64,000 nt of DNA from Balneolaceae bacterium (GCA_034521495.1 JAXHMK010000004.1:372001-436000), one strand, 5' to 3'. Counted from the first letter of the stretch, positions 37,131 to 46,592 are shown. Translations and numbers: made by a program. The notes: generated by a model not told the origin, from the sequence alone.

Positions 37131-37833
37131 ATGGGCAAATACGATTCCATCAAACAGGCCGCCTACGATGCCAATATGCAGATTGACGAATTGGGATTGG
37201 TTCTGTTTACCTTTGGTAATGTCAGTGCTGCCGATCGGGATGAAGAAGTGTTTGCCATCAAACCAAGCGGTGTTCCGTATGCGGATTTAACGCCGGATAA
37301 AGATGGTGATTGTAGATTTTGATGCGAATGTGGTTGAAGGCGATCTTCGTCCCTCATCTGACACAAAAACTCACGCCGTTCTCTACAAACACTGGCCTGA
37401 AATTGGCGGAATTGCCCACACGCATTCCACTTATGCAACGGCTTGGGCTCAGTCTCTGAAAGATATCCCGATTCTTGGTACCACCCATGCCGATCACCTG
37501 ACGGTAGATGTTCCTTGTGCTCCGCCAATGGCCGATGAGATGATCGAAGGAAATTATGAACACCAAACGGGATTCCAGATTCTGAATCTGTTTGAGGAGC
37601 GAAATCTATCCTACAAAGAAGTAGAGATGATGTTGGTGGGAAATCACGCACCGTTTACCTGGGGTGATTCGGCCGGAAAAGCGGTTTATAATAGTGCCGT
37701 TTTGGAACAGTTGGCCGAGATGGCGTTCCTCAGTTTACAGATCGATCCGGATGTTTCGCGCATGAAGGATTCGCTCATCAAAAAACATTACGACCGCAAG
37801 CACGGCGATGACGCCTATTACGGCCAGGAATAA
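37131..37833 (+). pseudogene. araD: L-ribulose-5-phosphate 4-epimerase, frameshifted
   Basis: Converts L-ribulose-5-phosphate to D-xylulose-5-phosphate. First frame: GLVLFTFGNVSAADRDEEVF and IKPSGVPYADLTPDK. The second frame from 37,303 has VIVDFDANVVEGDLRPSSDT, IAHTHSTYATAWAQ (zinc His pair), GTTHADHLTVDVPC and NHAPFTWGDSAGKAVYNS. The break is one extra base around 37,300-37,304; removing it restores a normal 233-residue enzyme. Five bases after araB. Confidence 0.92.
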
Positions 37834-37860
37834 TTATGAACCTTTGATAAGAATTCGATT

Positions 37861-39268
37861 ATGACAACCATCCAAAAAAGAAAACCCAAAATTGGATTGC
37901 TGGGCATCATGCAGGAACTGTATGATAAGTCGCTGCCGGGGATTACCGAGCGGCAGGAAAAGTATGCCCGCAAGGTGTGTGAACAGTTGGCCGATGTGGC
38001 TGATTTTGATTTCCCGAGAGCCGCCCGAAACCGTGATGATATTGAAGAGATCCTGGGAGATTTCAATCACAAAGGGTTGGATGGGGTGATGATTGTGATG
38101 CTGACCTACGGTCCGGCCATGCGAACGGTTCGAGCTCTTCAAAAGAATAATCTGCCGATTCTCTTAGCCAATATTCAGCCCGAACCGGAAGTGACCACCG
38201 ATTGGGATATGGCCGATCTGACCTACAACCAGGGAATTCACGGCGCGCAGGATATGGCGAATGCGATCATCCGAACTCATGGGGACAATTTTGAAGTGAT
38301 CTCTGCTAACTGGAAAAGTGAAGAATTTAAAGAGCATGTAGGCAATTGGGCGAAAGCGGCACAAACGGCAGCCGCTTTGAAGAGAATGAGAATCGCGGCT
38401 ATTGGTAAGATGCATGGAATGGGCGATACACTTTCGGATGAAGCGGCTTTCACACGAGTGATCGGACCGGAAGTGAACCGAGAATATATCGGGGAGATCT
38501 ACCGGTTGATGGAAGCGGTGAGTGATGAGGAAATTGATGAGCGTGTTATGATTGAGCAAAACCGGTTTGATGTGGATGATGATATGCCGGAGAAGAATTT
38601 GCGGTATGCCGTCCGGATGTATCTCGGATTCAGGAAGTTTTTGGAAGAGTATAATTACCAGGGATTTTCCGCTCATTTCGACACGTTTAAAGGCGACGGC
38701 CGGTTTGAACAGATCAATATGCTGGCCGCATCGAACCTGATGGCGGAAGGCTACGGGTATGCCGCCGAAGGCGATACCAACACGGCGAGCATGGTTGCGG
38801 CAGGGCATGTTCTGGAAGACGATGCACACTTTCACAGAAATGTATGCGATGGATTTCAAACGAGAATCCATGTTGATGAGTCATATGGGCGAAGGAAATT
38901 GGAAAGTAGCCCGAAAAGACAAACCCATTCGCCTCGCAAATCGGGTTTTGGGAATTGGAGATCTGGAAAATCCGCCCACGACCGTTTTTATGGCTGAACC
39001 GGGTCCGGCTACCATCGTTTCATTAGTTCATTTGGTTGGTGAAGAGTTCCGGCTTGTGGTTGCTTATGGAGATGTTCTCGATACCAAAGAATATCCAACG
39101 ATTGAGATGCCTTATTTCCATTTTAAACCGGAAAGTGGTTTAAGGGATTGCAATGATGGTTGGCTGAAAAATGGAGGAACACATCACCAGGTTATGCATC
39201 TCGGTGATCAGAGAAAGAAATGGAAAATGCTGTGTAATATTTTGGGAATTGATTATAAAGAAGTCTGA
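37861..39268 (+). pseudogene. araA: L-arabinose isomerase, frameshifted
   Basis: Isomerises L-arabinose to L-ribulose. The first frame runs through IGLLGIMQELYDKSLPGI, NQGIHGAQDMANAIIR, KRMRIAAIGKMHGMGDTL, GFSAHFDTFKGDGRFEQI and EGYGYAAEGDTNTASMVAAG. It then shifts at about 38,833, where one extra C lies in CACTTTCACAG. The second frame gives TEMYAMDFKRESMLMSHMGE, FHFKPESGLRDCNDGW and THHQVMHLGD. Repaired length is 468 residues. This is the first enzymatic step and cannot work if the shift is real. Confidence 0.92.
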
Positions 39269-39280
39269 TAAAGAACCTGC

Positions 39281-39372
39281 CAGAGTCCGAGAGGTCCTGG
39301 CAGAGTTCTGGACAGAAATCCCGCGACTCTTGCAGGATCCCGAAAAAAACATCGGGAACTCTGCCAGGTCGC
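39281..39372. repeat. inverted repeat TGCCAGAG/CTCTGCCA between araA and symporter
   Basis: CCTGCCAGAGTCC and CCTGGCAGAGTT face GGGAACTCTGCCAGG. The arms pair in more than one way. It may attenuate or end transcription before the symporter gene. Confidence 0.5.
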
Positions 39373-39414
39373 TGAAAGAGAAGAAATTCAACGAATACTT
39401 AATCAGAAAAAACT

Positions 39415-41169
39415 ATGGGAACACTCGCTGTTATTGATTGGGTTGTAATCGCTGCCTATTTCCTTGTGATTCTGGGAATTGCCTGGTGGGTCATCAAACA
39501 AAAAACCGACACTACAGATGATTTTTTCCTCGCCGGCCGACATTTAGGATGGTTTATCGTGGGAACATCGATTTTTGCTTCGAACATCGGCTCAGAACAC
39601 CTCGTTGGCCTATCAGGTTCAGGAGCCACCGATGGCGTTGCACTTGCCCATTATGAGTTGCATGCCTGGTGTTTGTTGATATTGGCTTGGGTGATGATTC
39701 CCTTCTACATCCGCTCAAAAGTATTTACCATGCCTGAATTTTTGGAACGGCGCTTTTCTCCGCTTGCAAGAACTCTGCTTTCCAGTGTTTCATTGATTGG
39801 GTATGTACTTACAAAAATTGCTGTAGGTATATTTGCCGGAGGCGTGGTAATGAGTGTCCTGATTCCGGAACTGAATTTTATGGGATTAAATAGTTTCTGG
39901 ATTGGTTCGATATTGGTCATCATCTTTACTGGAATTTATACGGCTCTTGGAGGTCTTCGTGCAGTTGCATATACAGAAGCTGTTCAGGCGGTTGTGCTTG
40001 TTCTTGGTTCTCTCTTTGTATTGTTCTATGGGTTACAGGCCGTTGGCGGCTGGGCGCAACTCGTAGATATTGTTGGTCCGGAAATGTTCAATCTTTGGAA
40101 ACCACTGGTTCCCGACGGAGTGGCCAGTACATGGGCGCCGGTTAATACGGGTGAGGAAATGGCGTGGTATTTTAATGACCAATATCCATGGCTGGGAATG
40201 CTTTTTGCCGCACCAATTGTGGGTTTATGGTACTGGACCACTGACCAATATATCGTTCAAAGAGCCTTGGGTGCACCAAATGAAGAGCAAGCCCGGCGAG
40301 GGAGTATTTTTGCAGCATTTCTCAAACTGTTTCCTGTTTTCATCTTCATCATTCCGGGAATAATTGCATTTGCATTGGCCAAATCGGGACATATTGCCGA
40401 GATGCAGCAATACATGATCGGAGCGGATGGTGAAGTGATTCGTGAAAATGCCCAGGCCGCTTTTCCTCTGATGGTGGCACACATTTTACCTGTGGGGATC
40501 CGGGGTTTGGTTGTTGCCAGTTTACTTGCGGCATTGATGAGTTCGTTAGCGGGTGTTTTTCACGCTTCGTCCACTCTGTTTACCATGGATCTTTACAACA
40601 AATTGAAACCCAATACGTCCGACAAGGAGCTGGTCTGGGTGGGAAGAGTGGCCGTCATCGCGATGATTATTATTGGCTTGCTCTGGATTCCGGTTATACA
40701 GGGAAGCCGTGGCTTGTATGATTACCTGCAAAATATTCAATCGTATTTGGCTCCACCCATTTTCGTGGTATTTTTCATGGGGATTTTTAACAGCCGTTTG
40801 AACAAACAGGGCTGTCTGACGGCTTTGATTGTTGGAATTGTATTGGGTCTCTTTCGATTGGCCGTGGATACACCAGCATTTTTGATGGAAGATTTTGCCT
40901 ATACCGAAGGGTCATTCTTATGGATCATTAATAATATATTCTTCCAGTATTACAGTTTGGGAATGTTTTTGATCTGTATTGCTGTGATGGTTGGAGTGAG
41001 TTACGCAACCTCAGCACCAGATAGAGAAAAGATCTCTGGACTTACGTATCAAACATTGACGGAAGAGGACAAGAAAGAATCCCGCGCAAGCTGGACCTGG
41101 AAAGATGTGGTCAGTTCGGTGGTATTAATGGCGATTATTGTTGTGATTTATCTTTATTTCCGGGGTTGA
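39415..41169 (+). CDS. sodium/solute (sugar) symporter, SSS family
   Basis: 584 residues, about 14 membrane helices in the inner membrane. SSS signature in the first helices: DDFFLAGRHLGWFIVGTSIF, ASNIGSEHLVGLSGSGA. Middle: TGIYTALGGLRAVAYTEAVQ (SSS motif). The last helices end YLYFRG. Resembles the sugar-transporting SGLT branch and closes the arabinose cluster, so arabinose is the likely cargo. A hairpin region separates it from araA. Confidence 0.92.
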   Translation: MGTLAVIDWVVIAAYFLVILGIAWWVIKQKTDTTDDFFLAGRHLGWFIVGTSIFASNIGSEHLVGLSGSGATDGVALAHYELHAWCLLILAWVMIPFYIRSKVFTMPEFLERRFSPLARTLLSSVSLIGYVLTKIAVGIFAGGVVMSVLIPELNFMGLNSFWIGSILVIIFTGIYTALGGLRAVAYTEAVQAVVLVLGSLFVLFYGLQAVGGWAQLVDIVGPEMFNLWKPLVPDGVASTWAPVNTGEEMAWYFNDQYPWLGMLFAAPIVGLWYWTTDQYIVQRALGAPNEEQARRGSIFAAFLKLFPVFIFIIPGIIAFALAKSGHIAEMQQYMIGADGEVIRENAQAAFPLMVAHILPVGIRGLVVASLLAALMSSLAGVFHASSTLFTMDLYNKLKPNTSDKELVWVGRVAVIAMIIIGLLWIPVIQGSRGLYDYLQNIQSYLAPPIFVVFFMGIFNSRLNKQGCLTALIVGIVLGLFRLAVDTPAFLMEDFAYTEGSFLWIINNIFFQYYSLGMFLICIAVMVGVSYATSAPDREKISGLTYQTLTEEDKKESRASWTWKDVVSSVVLMAIIVVIYLYFRG

Positions 41170-41498
41170 TAAATTGAGACGTATAAAATTTTTCTCGAGT
41201 GATTCAGGGAAAAGACTTGAGTTTGCTCAATTCCTGAGTGTTACAAACTACTTTTTGTAAGATTGATCCATTTTAGTTGTTACGTACTATATCATGATCA
41301 GAGTAATCAATTGAAAAACTCCCGGTGTAAAGCAAAGCCACATATCTGTTTTTAAACTTTTCAGAACTATTGGTTTTTAAAATAGAGCAGGCATTAGCAA
41401 TCACTATAGATGGAAAAAAGCTTAACGTTCGTAAAACGTGCAACCTAATACTTTCCAAAATTATCAGTTTACATTCTGCAAAAAACCCCTTAGTTTTA
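41170..41498. other. gap without a gene, upstream of the first cold-shock gene
   Basis: AT-rich; no open frame with recognisable features. The conserved csp leader starts at about 41,499. Confidence 0.4.
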
Positions 41499-41632
41499 TA
41501 ATTCAATTTAATTCACACCTACGGCAGGTGTAAAGTAATCTTCTCTGAAACGATTTTGGTAACGCAATTCCTTTTAGCACGGATGAACGCCTGAACGTAC
41601 GTGTAGTAACTTTATACTATTACAATACTATT
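41499..41632 (+). promoter_or_regulatory. conserved 5' leader of cold-shock gene 1
   Basis: 134 bases that closely match the leader of the second gene at 42,010-42,137. Shared blocks: ATTCAATTTAATTCACAC, AGTAATCTTCTCTGAAA, then GTACGTGTA just before the start. Long structured leaders control cspA mRNA by temperature in Escherichia coli; the same role is inferred here. Confidence 0.55.
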
Positions 41633-41851
41633 ATGCCACAACAAGGAAAAGTAAAATTTTTTGACACACAAAAAGGATTTGGATTCATCAAGCCGGACGA
41701 CGGTGGAAAAGATATTTTTGTTCACAGAAACAATATTCCCAATCTTGGACCCAACCAAGGGTTAGAAGATGACGAAAGCGTAGAATTTGAGGTTGAAGAT
41801 ACCCCGAAAGGACCCAGCGCAGTAAATGTAGAGAGCCTGGACTACGTATAA
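41633..41851 (+). CDS. cold-shock domain protein 1
   Basis: 72 residues, one OB-fold cold-shock domain. RNA-binding motifs RNP1 KGFGFIKP and RNP2 DIFVHRN are intact. It acts as an RNA chaperone in the cytosol. Start fits the family (MPQQGKVKFFDTQKGFGF). The second copy 290 bases downstream is about 85% identical in protein. A terminator follows at once. Confidence 0.95.
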   Translation: MPQQGKVKFFDTQKGFGFIKPDDGGKDIFVHRNNIPNLGPNQGLEDDESVEFEVEDTPKGPSAVNVESLDYV

Positions 41852-41878
41852 ACATTCGGATTCAATACTATAAAAATT

Positions 41879-41915
41879 AAGCCGTTCCAATTTTTGGAAC
41901 GGCTTTTTTATTTTA
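41879..41915 (+). terminator. rho-independent terminator of cold-shock gene 1
   Basis: Perfect stem AAGCCGTTCC/GGAACGGCTT, loop of 7 bases, followed by a T-run. Confidence 0.9.
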
Positions 41916-42009
41916 GACAAGGTATTCAAACTCTTTCCCGGATGGAGAAACGCTTATTTCAATCAATTTAAACTATTAGTAGGTATTCTCCTTAAAGCCC
42001 CGTATTATA

Positions 42010-42137
42010 ATAATTCAATTTAATTCACACTTACAAGAGGGTTGATAGTAATCTTCTCTGAAATGATTTGGTATTACAATTCTTTTTAGCCAGGATGAAC
42101 AACCGTATGTACGTGTATAAAACTCTACATTATTATT
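42010..42137 (+). promoter_or_regulatory. conserved 5' leader of cold-shock gene 2
   Basis: 128 bases aligned with 41,499-41,632: ATTCAATTTAATTCACAC at the start, AGTAATCTTCTCTGAAA in the middle, GGATGAAC and GTACGTGTA near the end. Its conservation equals or exceeds what chance predicts for non-coding DNA, so it is probably functional RNA. Confidence 0.55.
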
Positions 42138-42356
42138 ATGTCACAACAAGGAAAAGTTAAATTCTTTGACAAAACAAAAGGCTTTGGATTTATTAAGCCC
42201 GATGAAGGCGGAAAAGATATTTTTGTTCACAGAAACAATATCCCGGATCTCGGACCTAATCAAGGGTTGGAAGATGGTGAAAAGGTAGAATTCGATGTTG
42301 AAGATTCTCCCAAAGGCCCTAGCGCTGTAAACGTCAAGAGTTTGGATTACGAATAA
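42138..42356 (+). CDS. cold-shock domain protein 2
   Basis: 72 residues, tandem paralogue of the preceding gene. RNP1 KGFGFIKP and RNP2 DIFVHRN intact. Most changes are conservative (Asp/Glu, Lys/Gln swaps). Own leader and own terminator, so it is an independent transcription unit with probably the same control. Confidence 0.95.
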   Translation: MSQQGKVKFFDKTKGFGFIKPDEGGKDIFVHRNNIPDLGPNQGLEDGEKVEFDVEDSPKGPSAVNVKSLDYE

Positions 42357-42386
42357 ATATTCGAATTCAATACCTGTTTATAAATG

Positions 42387-42420
42387 AAAGCCGCATCTGT
42401 TCAGTTGCGGCTTTTTTTAT
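42387..42420 (+). terminator. rho-independent terminator of cold-shock gene 2
   Basis: Stem AAAGCCGCA/TGCGGCTTT followed by a run of T. Confidence 0.88.
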
Positions 42421-42465
42421 ACAAAAAATTTACTCAAAATCATCCGGAAGCTGATTCAGTAAACT

Positions 42466-42834
42466 CTAAACGGATATGTCTTCAATATCTAACGAGGCTT
42501 GTTTGTAGTCGGTAAGCAGGCTTGCAATGATAATAATGGCACCCATCGCGATATAAAAGGTGCGAGCTGTTTCATTAAATCCCAAAATAAAGGGCAGAAG
42601 AAGCACGAGAGGGCCCACAACTGTTTCAATCCAGCCGTGTGTTTTAATTGGAATGAGTTTGGCAAAACCCAGGGAGAAATCGGTGAGAATGGTCATCAAG
42701 AGGTGGATTGCCCCTAAAATATAGGAGAAAATTGCAGATAATCCTTCAAGGCCTAAAAGAAGAGGGGCTATAAGGAAAATAGCTACTGTCAGATAATCCA
42801 AATAACCGTGAAATCGCGGTGTAAGTATTTTCAT
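42466..42834 (-). CDS. four-helix membrane protein (SPW-repeat-like)
   Basis: 122 residues with four predicted membrane helices in two similar halves. The halves start near FHGYLDYLTVAIFLIAPLLL and IETVVGPLVLLLPFILGF, in the manner of SPW-repeat membrane proteins. No catalytic motif. It stands alone. Confidence 0.65.
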   Translation of the reverse strand: MKILTPRFHGYLDYLTVAIFLIAPLLLGLEGLSAIFSYILGAIHLLMTILTDFSLGFAKLIPIKTHGWIETVVGPLVLLLPFILGFNETARTFYIAMGAIIIIASLLTDYKQASLDIEDISV

Positions 42835-42983
42835 CTTTATACCTCTTTTGATTTTTTGGACATTCTTTATAAATAATTCTGAAGTATTTCTGAGATCTTA
42901 CAACCAATACGACCTTATTAGATCGATTAAGAAAACTTCAATCTTTAACAGTTGGATACGTTTAGAGTTTCCTACACAAACTC

Positions 42984-43790
42984 TTACTGTTGCTCACCAA
43001 GTAAGAACATATCACCGGTAGGTTGAGGAACTCCACCCTTCGGTTCAAGGGTTACCGCAAATGTATTAGATTCCTCCGAAGGCTCTTCATTCAGTTTTTC
43101 AACACGGAAAAACAAGTCAGTAGATGGCTGCTCAAAATTAAAAACACCGGCGCTAATTGGATTCTGACCCGCTTTAATCAACCAGAGTTGGTAATCTTTG
43201 TTTTGCGGAGGTGCAGGCAAATTAGCCAGTTGCAAAATGGCTTCACCCTGGTTGGGATCCCAGATAATTTTTCCATAACCTTCGGGGCTTGGATCCAAGC
43301 CATTCATATTCACAAGTGTAACTTCCCGTCCGGACAGAACGGTTAAAAGCTGTTCCTGACGATCAAGTTGACTCTGTAGTTCAGAAATTTGTGATTGTTG
43401 AGAATCAACAGTTTCAGACAGATCAAATGTAATGTATACAAAAGTCAGGGAAGCAATAAGCAGGATTGCTGCAGCCGCCCGGTATGCCCATATCGGTATT
43501 ATGTTTGTAGAACCGGATCTGTTTTCAGCCTCATCAGGTTGTTGTTTTTCAGGCTTATCCGTGATGGCTGCCATAATATCCTCTTCAACGTGCGGCGAAG
43601 GTGATATTGGTTCAGAAGCAAGAGCCAGTTCATCGCGAATTTCCATCATCTCCTCAAACAGTTGAATCTGTTCGGGAGTGGCATTGCGCAGCATCTTCTC
43701 AAACTGGCGGTTCTCCTCATCCGTCAGTGCATCCAGCACATAGCCGGCACAGAGAGCTTCAAAGTCGTTATGTTGTTCTTGTTCTGTCAT
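42984..43790 (-). CDS. anti-sigma factor (RskA type)
   Basis: 268 residues. N-terminal cytosolic anti-sigma region (FEALCAGYVLDALTDEENRQ), one membrane helix at about 106-124 (AYRAAAAILLIASLTFVYI), a coiled segment (DSQQSQISELQSQLDRQEQL) and a C-terminal RskA domain (VNMNGLDPSPEGYGKIIWDP, KDYQLWLIKAGQNPISAGVF). It would hold the sigma factor at the membrane until proteolysis. Start overlaps the sigma stop by ATGA, so the two are coupled. Confidence 0.92.
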   Translation of the reverse strand: MTEQEQHNDFEALCAGYVLDALTDEENRQFEKMLRNATPEQIQLFEEMMEIRDELALASEPISPSPHVEEDIMAAITDKPEKQQPDEAENRSGSTNIIPIWAYRAAAAILLIASLTFVYITFDLSETVDSQQSQISELQSQLDRQEQLLTVLSGREVTLVNMNGLDPSPEGYGKIIWDPNQGEAILQLANLPAPPQNKDYQLWLIKAGQNPISAGVFNFEQPSTDLFFRVEKLNEEPSEESNTFAVTLEPKGGVPQPTGDMFLLGEQQ

Positions 43791-44395
43791 TGTTGATCGT
43801 CGGGTACAAGCATGTCGCGGAGTTTTATCATTCCCTGGCGCATCCGGTATTTAACAGTACCAAGGGGAATGTCCAGCTTATCTGATATTTCAGACTGGCT
43901 CATCCCATTAAAATAGGAGACATACAATACTTTTCGTTCTTTTTCACTTAGCTGATTGAGTGCACTGCGCACTATTTTTGCACGTTCCGTAAGTTCCATC
44001 TGCTCATGTGGATTGTTGAACTCACCCTCAAGCGTTAACGTAAAATCGTTGATAATGTGATCTTCTTTTTCTGAATCTTTGTACGCTCTTGAACGGGTTC
44101 TGTCAATTGCCTTGTTGCGTGCCATTGTTACTAAGAATGTATACACTTTTCCTCTCGAGGCATCAAATTGATCGGCCTTCTCCCATGCCTGGGTAAAGAC
44201 TTCCTGCAGGCAATCTTCAGCTTCTTCCCGGTTTTTCAAAATGGAGACAATGAGCCCGAACAGAAGATTTTTATACTTATTATATAAAAGCTTCATAGCG
44301 GTTGTATCCCCATTTTGAATTTGTTGCATCCATTCCTCATCCTTTGTGGAATGTTTTGCAAAAGCGATAAAAGTTACCAGCCAGTAGAGGATCAC
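43787..44395 (-). CDS. RNA polymerase sigma-70 factor, ECF (SigK-like)
   Basis: 202 residues. Region 2: MKLLYNKYKNLLFGLI, EEAEDCLQEVFTQAWEKADQ and YTFLVTMARNKAIDRTRSR. Region 4: LNQLSEKERKVLYVSYFNGM, SQSEISDKLDIPLGTVKYRM. Pairs with the RskA-type anti-sigma factor downstream. A later start (MQQIQNGDTT, 44,329) is possible. Target genes are not readable; such pairs respond to envelope or oxidative stress. Confidence 0.92.
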   Translation of the reverse strand: MILYWLVTFIAFAKHSTKDEEWMQQIQNGDTTAMKLLYNKYKNLLFGLIVSILKNREEAEDCLQEVFTQAWEKADQFDASRGKVYTFLVTMARNKAIDRTRSRAYKDSEKEDHIINDFTLTLEGEFNNPHEQMELTERAKIVRSALNQLSEKERKVLYVSYFNGMSQSEISDKLDIPLGTVKYRMRQGMIKLRDMLVPDDQQ

Positions 44396-44537
44396 TTGCT
44401 ATCTATATATACGTAGTGAATGTATGTCCCGGATTGGGATTAATTTACACATTGAATCTAACATAAACGAAGTTGACATTTCTCCCAACTATTAAATTGA
44501 AATTTTTGAAAATTACATGATTAAAAAACCACCAACT

Positions 44538-44679
44538 CTATCAGAGGGCTTTGCAAAACCGTGGTTACTGGTCAATCTGAACTCGATTCAGATTCTCCAT
44601 TCGTCTTTATAGCCAGTATCTGGAGATCCTGAATCAAGTTCAGGATGACGGTCAGAGTTTTGCAAAGCCTTCTATCACA
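44538..44679. mobile_element. 126-bp MITE-like element, copy 2, with target duplication
   Basis: Core 44,546-44,671, nearly identical to copies at 796 and 50,536. Flanked by CTATCAGA (44,538-44,545) and CTATCACA (44,672-44,679), which match at 7 of 8. The rest of the 44,396-44,756 gap holds AT-rich promoter-like DNA only. Confidence 0.85.
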
Positions 44680-44756
44680 TATTTTCAATTTCGATGTGAT
44701 GCCCGAAGGTGTTATTTTCAAATTAATTAACTAATAACCTTCAAATAGCTTAATGA

Positions 44757-45596
44757 ATGTCTGAAGAAAAAGGATACGGATTACTAAAAGGGAAGAAAGG
44801 AATTATTTTTGGAGCTCTTGACGAACGAAGTATTGCATGGAGAATTGCGTTAGCTTGTAAGCGTGAGGGAGCAGATTTCGTTTTGTCAAACGCACCCATT
44901 GCTTTGCGCCTTGGTGCGCTTGATGAACTGGGTGACAAAACAAATTCCAAAATTTTGCCTTGTGATGTAAGCAAAGAGGAAGATGTAGAAACCCTGATGA
45001 ACGACACGAAGGAAGAGTTGGGTAGTGTGGATTTTATTCTGCACGCCATTGGCATGTCACCCAATATCCGAAAGAAAATAGAGTATAAAGACCTGAACTA
45101 TGAATGGTTCAATCAAACATTGGATATTTCGGCAATATCGCTCCATAAGATTCTACATTATGCAGATAAAACCGGCCTGTTGAACGACGGGGGCAGTGTG
45201 GTTGCCCTCACCTATATTGGGGCGCATCGCATTTTTTCAAAATATTCTGATATGAATGATGCCAAGGCTCTTCTTGAAAGTATCGCCAGGAATTACGGAA
45301 GCCGTCTTGCGGAGCGTGGAATTCGGGTGAATACCATTTCCCAGGCACCAACGAAAACATCCGCCGGTACCGGAATTAAAGGATTTGACGGCATGTTCAC
45401 CTTTGCCGATAAAATTGCACCGCTTGGAAATCCCAGTGCGGATGAATGCGCAGACTACTGCGTAACTCTCTTTTCCGATCTGACCCGTAAAGTAACGATG
45501 CAAAATCTCTATCACGATGGTGGTTTTGTAACTTCAGGCATTTCCGAAGAGATGATTGACGGGCTTGTGAAGCTTTATGCGGAAGATGATGAATAA
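44757..45596 (+). CDS. fabI: enoyl-[acyl-carrier-protein] reductase (NADH), FabI
   Basis: 279 residues. Last step of each fatty-acid elongation round. Cofactor loop: GLLKGKKGIIFGALDERSIA. Catalytic pair in YSDMNDAKALLESIAR (Tyr and Lys, six residues apart), preceded by ALTYIGAHRIF. The pocket segment IRVNTISQAPTKTSAGTGI follows. Full length. It is a housekeeping gene with no evident operon partner. Confidence 0.95.
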   Translation: MSEEKGYGLLKGKKGIIFGALDERSIAWRIALACKREGADFVLSNAPIALRLGALDELGDKTNSKILPCDVSKEEDVETLMNDTKEELGSVDFILHAIGMSPNIRKKIEYKDLNYEWFNQTLDISAISLHKILHYADKTGLLNDGGSVVALTYIGAHRIFSKYSDMNDAKALLESIARNYGSRLAERGIRVNTISQAPTKTSAGTGIKGFDGMFTFADKIAPLGNPSADECADYCVTLFSDLTRKVTMQNLYHDGGFVTSGISEEMIDGLVKLYAEDDE

Positions 45597-45658
45597 TGAA
45601 CACCGAATATCTAATGATGAATATCGAAGGGACTTTGTAATTCGATATTTCCGGTTTT

Positions 45659-46231
45659 ATGGCTAAAAAAATTCTCGGTATCGATCCCGGTTCCCGAGCA
45701 ACGGGTTATGCTGTGCTTGTTCAGGAGAATACATCCTATTCGGTTGAGGTTTGTGATGTCCTCCGGATGGCTAACATGGATAGTCATAATGACCGGCTTC
45801 AATACATCTTTGATGAAATCACGAAGCTGATCAAAAAACATAATCCGGATGAATGTGCTGTAGAAACACCGGTTTACGGAGTTGATCCGCTGGCAATGTT
45901 AAAACTCGGACGGGCACAAGCCGCCGCAATTTTGGCGATTACCAACCAGGGACTACTGGTGGCAGAGTACTATCCCAAAATGGTGAAGAAAGCCATTACC
46001 GGGAATGGAAATGCCAGCAAACAGCAGGTTGCATTTATGCTGGACAAAATGGTGAAGATGCCGGAAGGAAAATTATCGCAGGATGCCACGGATGCTCTTT
46101 CAGTAGCGTGGTGCCATTTTACCCATGCCGACAGGAATTCTGCTCAAACGGGATCAAAAAAGATGCACCAAAACAACAGTAAATCCAGTTGGGCACAATT
46201 TGTGCAGGATAATCCTGACCGGGTGAAATAA
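45659..46231 (+). CDS. ruvC: Holliday junction endonuclease RuvC
   Basis: 190 residues. Resolves Holliday junctions with RuvAB. Motifs: ILGIDPGSRATGYAV (metal Asp9), CAVETPVYGVDPLAMLKLG (second acidic site), QVAFMLDKMVKMP and LSQDATDALSVAWCH (last Asp pair). Start and spacing fit. A repeat-rich 360-base gap lies before ruvA. Confidence 0.95.
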   Translation: MAKKILGIDPGSRATGYAVLVQENTSYSVEVCDVLRMANMDSHNDRLQYIFDEITKLIKKHNPDECAVETPVYGVDPLAMLKLGRAQAAAILAITNQGLLVAEYYPKMVKKAITGNGNASKQQVAFMLDKMVKMPEGKLSQDATDALSVAWCHFTHADRNSAQTGSKKMHQNNSKSSWAQFVQDNPDRVK

Positions 46232-46237
46232 AACAGA

Positions 46238-46295
46238 TAGCGCGAGCGTCTCGCTCGTGCTTGCAGTAGGGGGCACAAGCGAGACGCTTGCGCCA
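46238..46295. repeat. GCGCAAG-type inverted repeat, copy 3
   Basis: Arms TAGCGCGAGCGTCTCGCTCG and CAAGCGAGACGCTTGCGCCA. Follows the ruvC stop closely. A half copy, GAGCGAGACGCTCGCGCTA, sits at 46,502-46,520. Confidence 0.7.
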
Positions 46296-46307
46296 TCTCG
46301 TGAAATA

Positions 46308-46440
46308 GAATTCCCTTTCGAAGGGGAAAGAATCAACAAAGTTGATTTAGGGGGGATGATCCTTGCTACAGCTGTGAACACCCCTCTGAGCTTCTCAAGA
46401 ACTTTTGAGAAGCTCTGTCTCCCCTGGAAGGGAGATAATG
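46308..46440. repeat. D-family repeat
   Basis: CCCTTTCGAAGGGG, later GAACACCCCTCTGAGCTTC, an AGAACTTTTGAGAAGCT hairpin and CTCCCCTGGAAGGGAG. Same order of blocks as at 5,320-5,470. Confidence 0.65.
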
Positions 46441-46592
46441 GAAAAATGTAGTTGGTGCCCCGAAACGTTGGGGTGCCCTTCATTACAGGAATACGAGCAC
46501 GAGCGAGACGCTCGCGCTATCCTGAAATTTTAATGATAATCCCATGGGATCGTTCGTTGACTCCATGGCTGATTCAAATCAATCAAAAAAAT

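Noticed and set aside
46452-46592. N-terminal extension of ruvA
   Set aside because: Encoded by C-family repeat DNA; the RuvA family starts at MIAYLNG.
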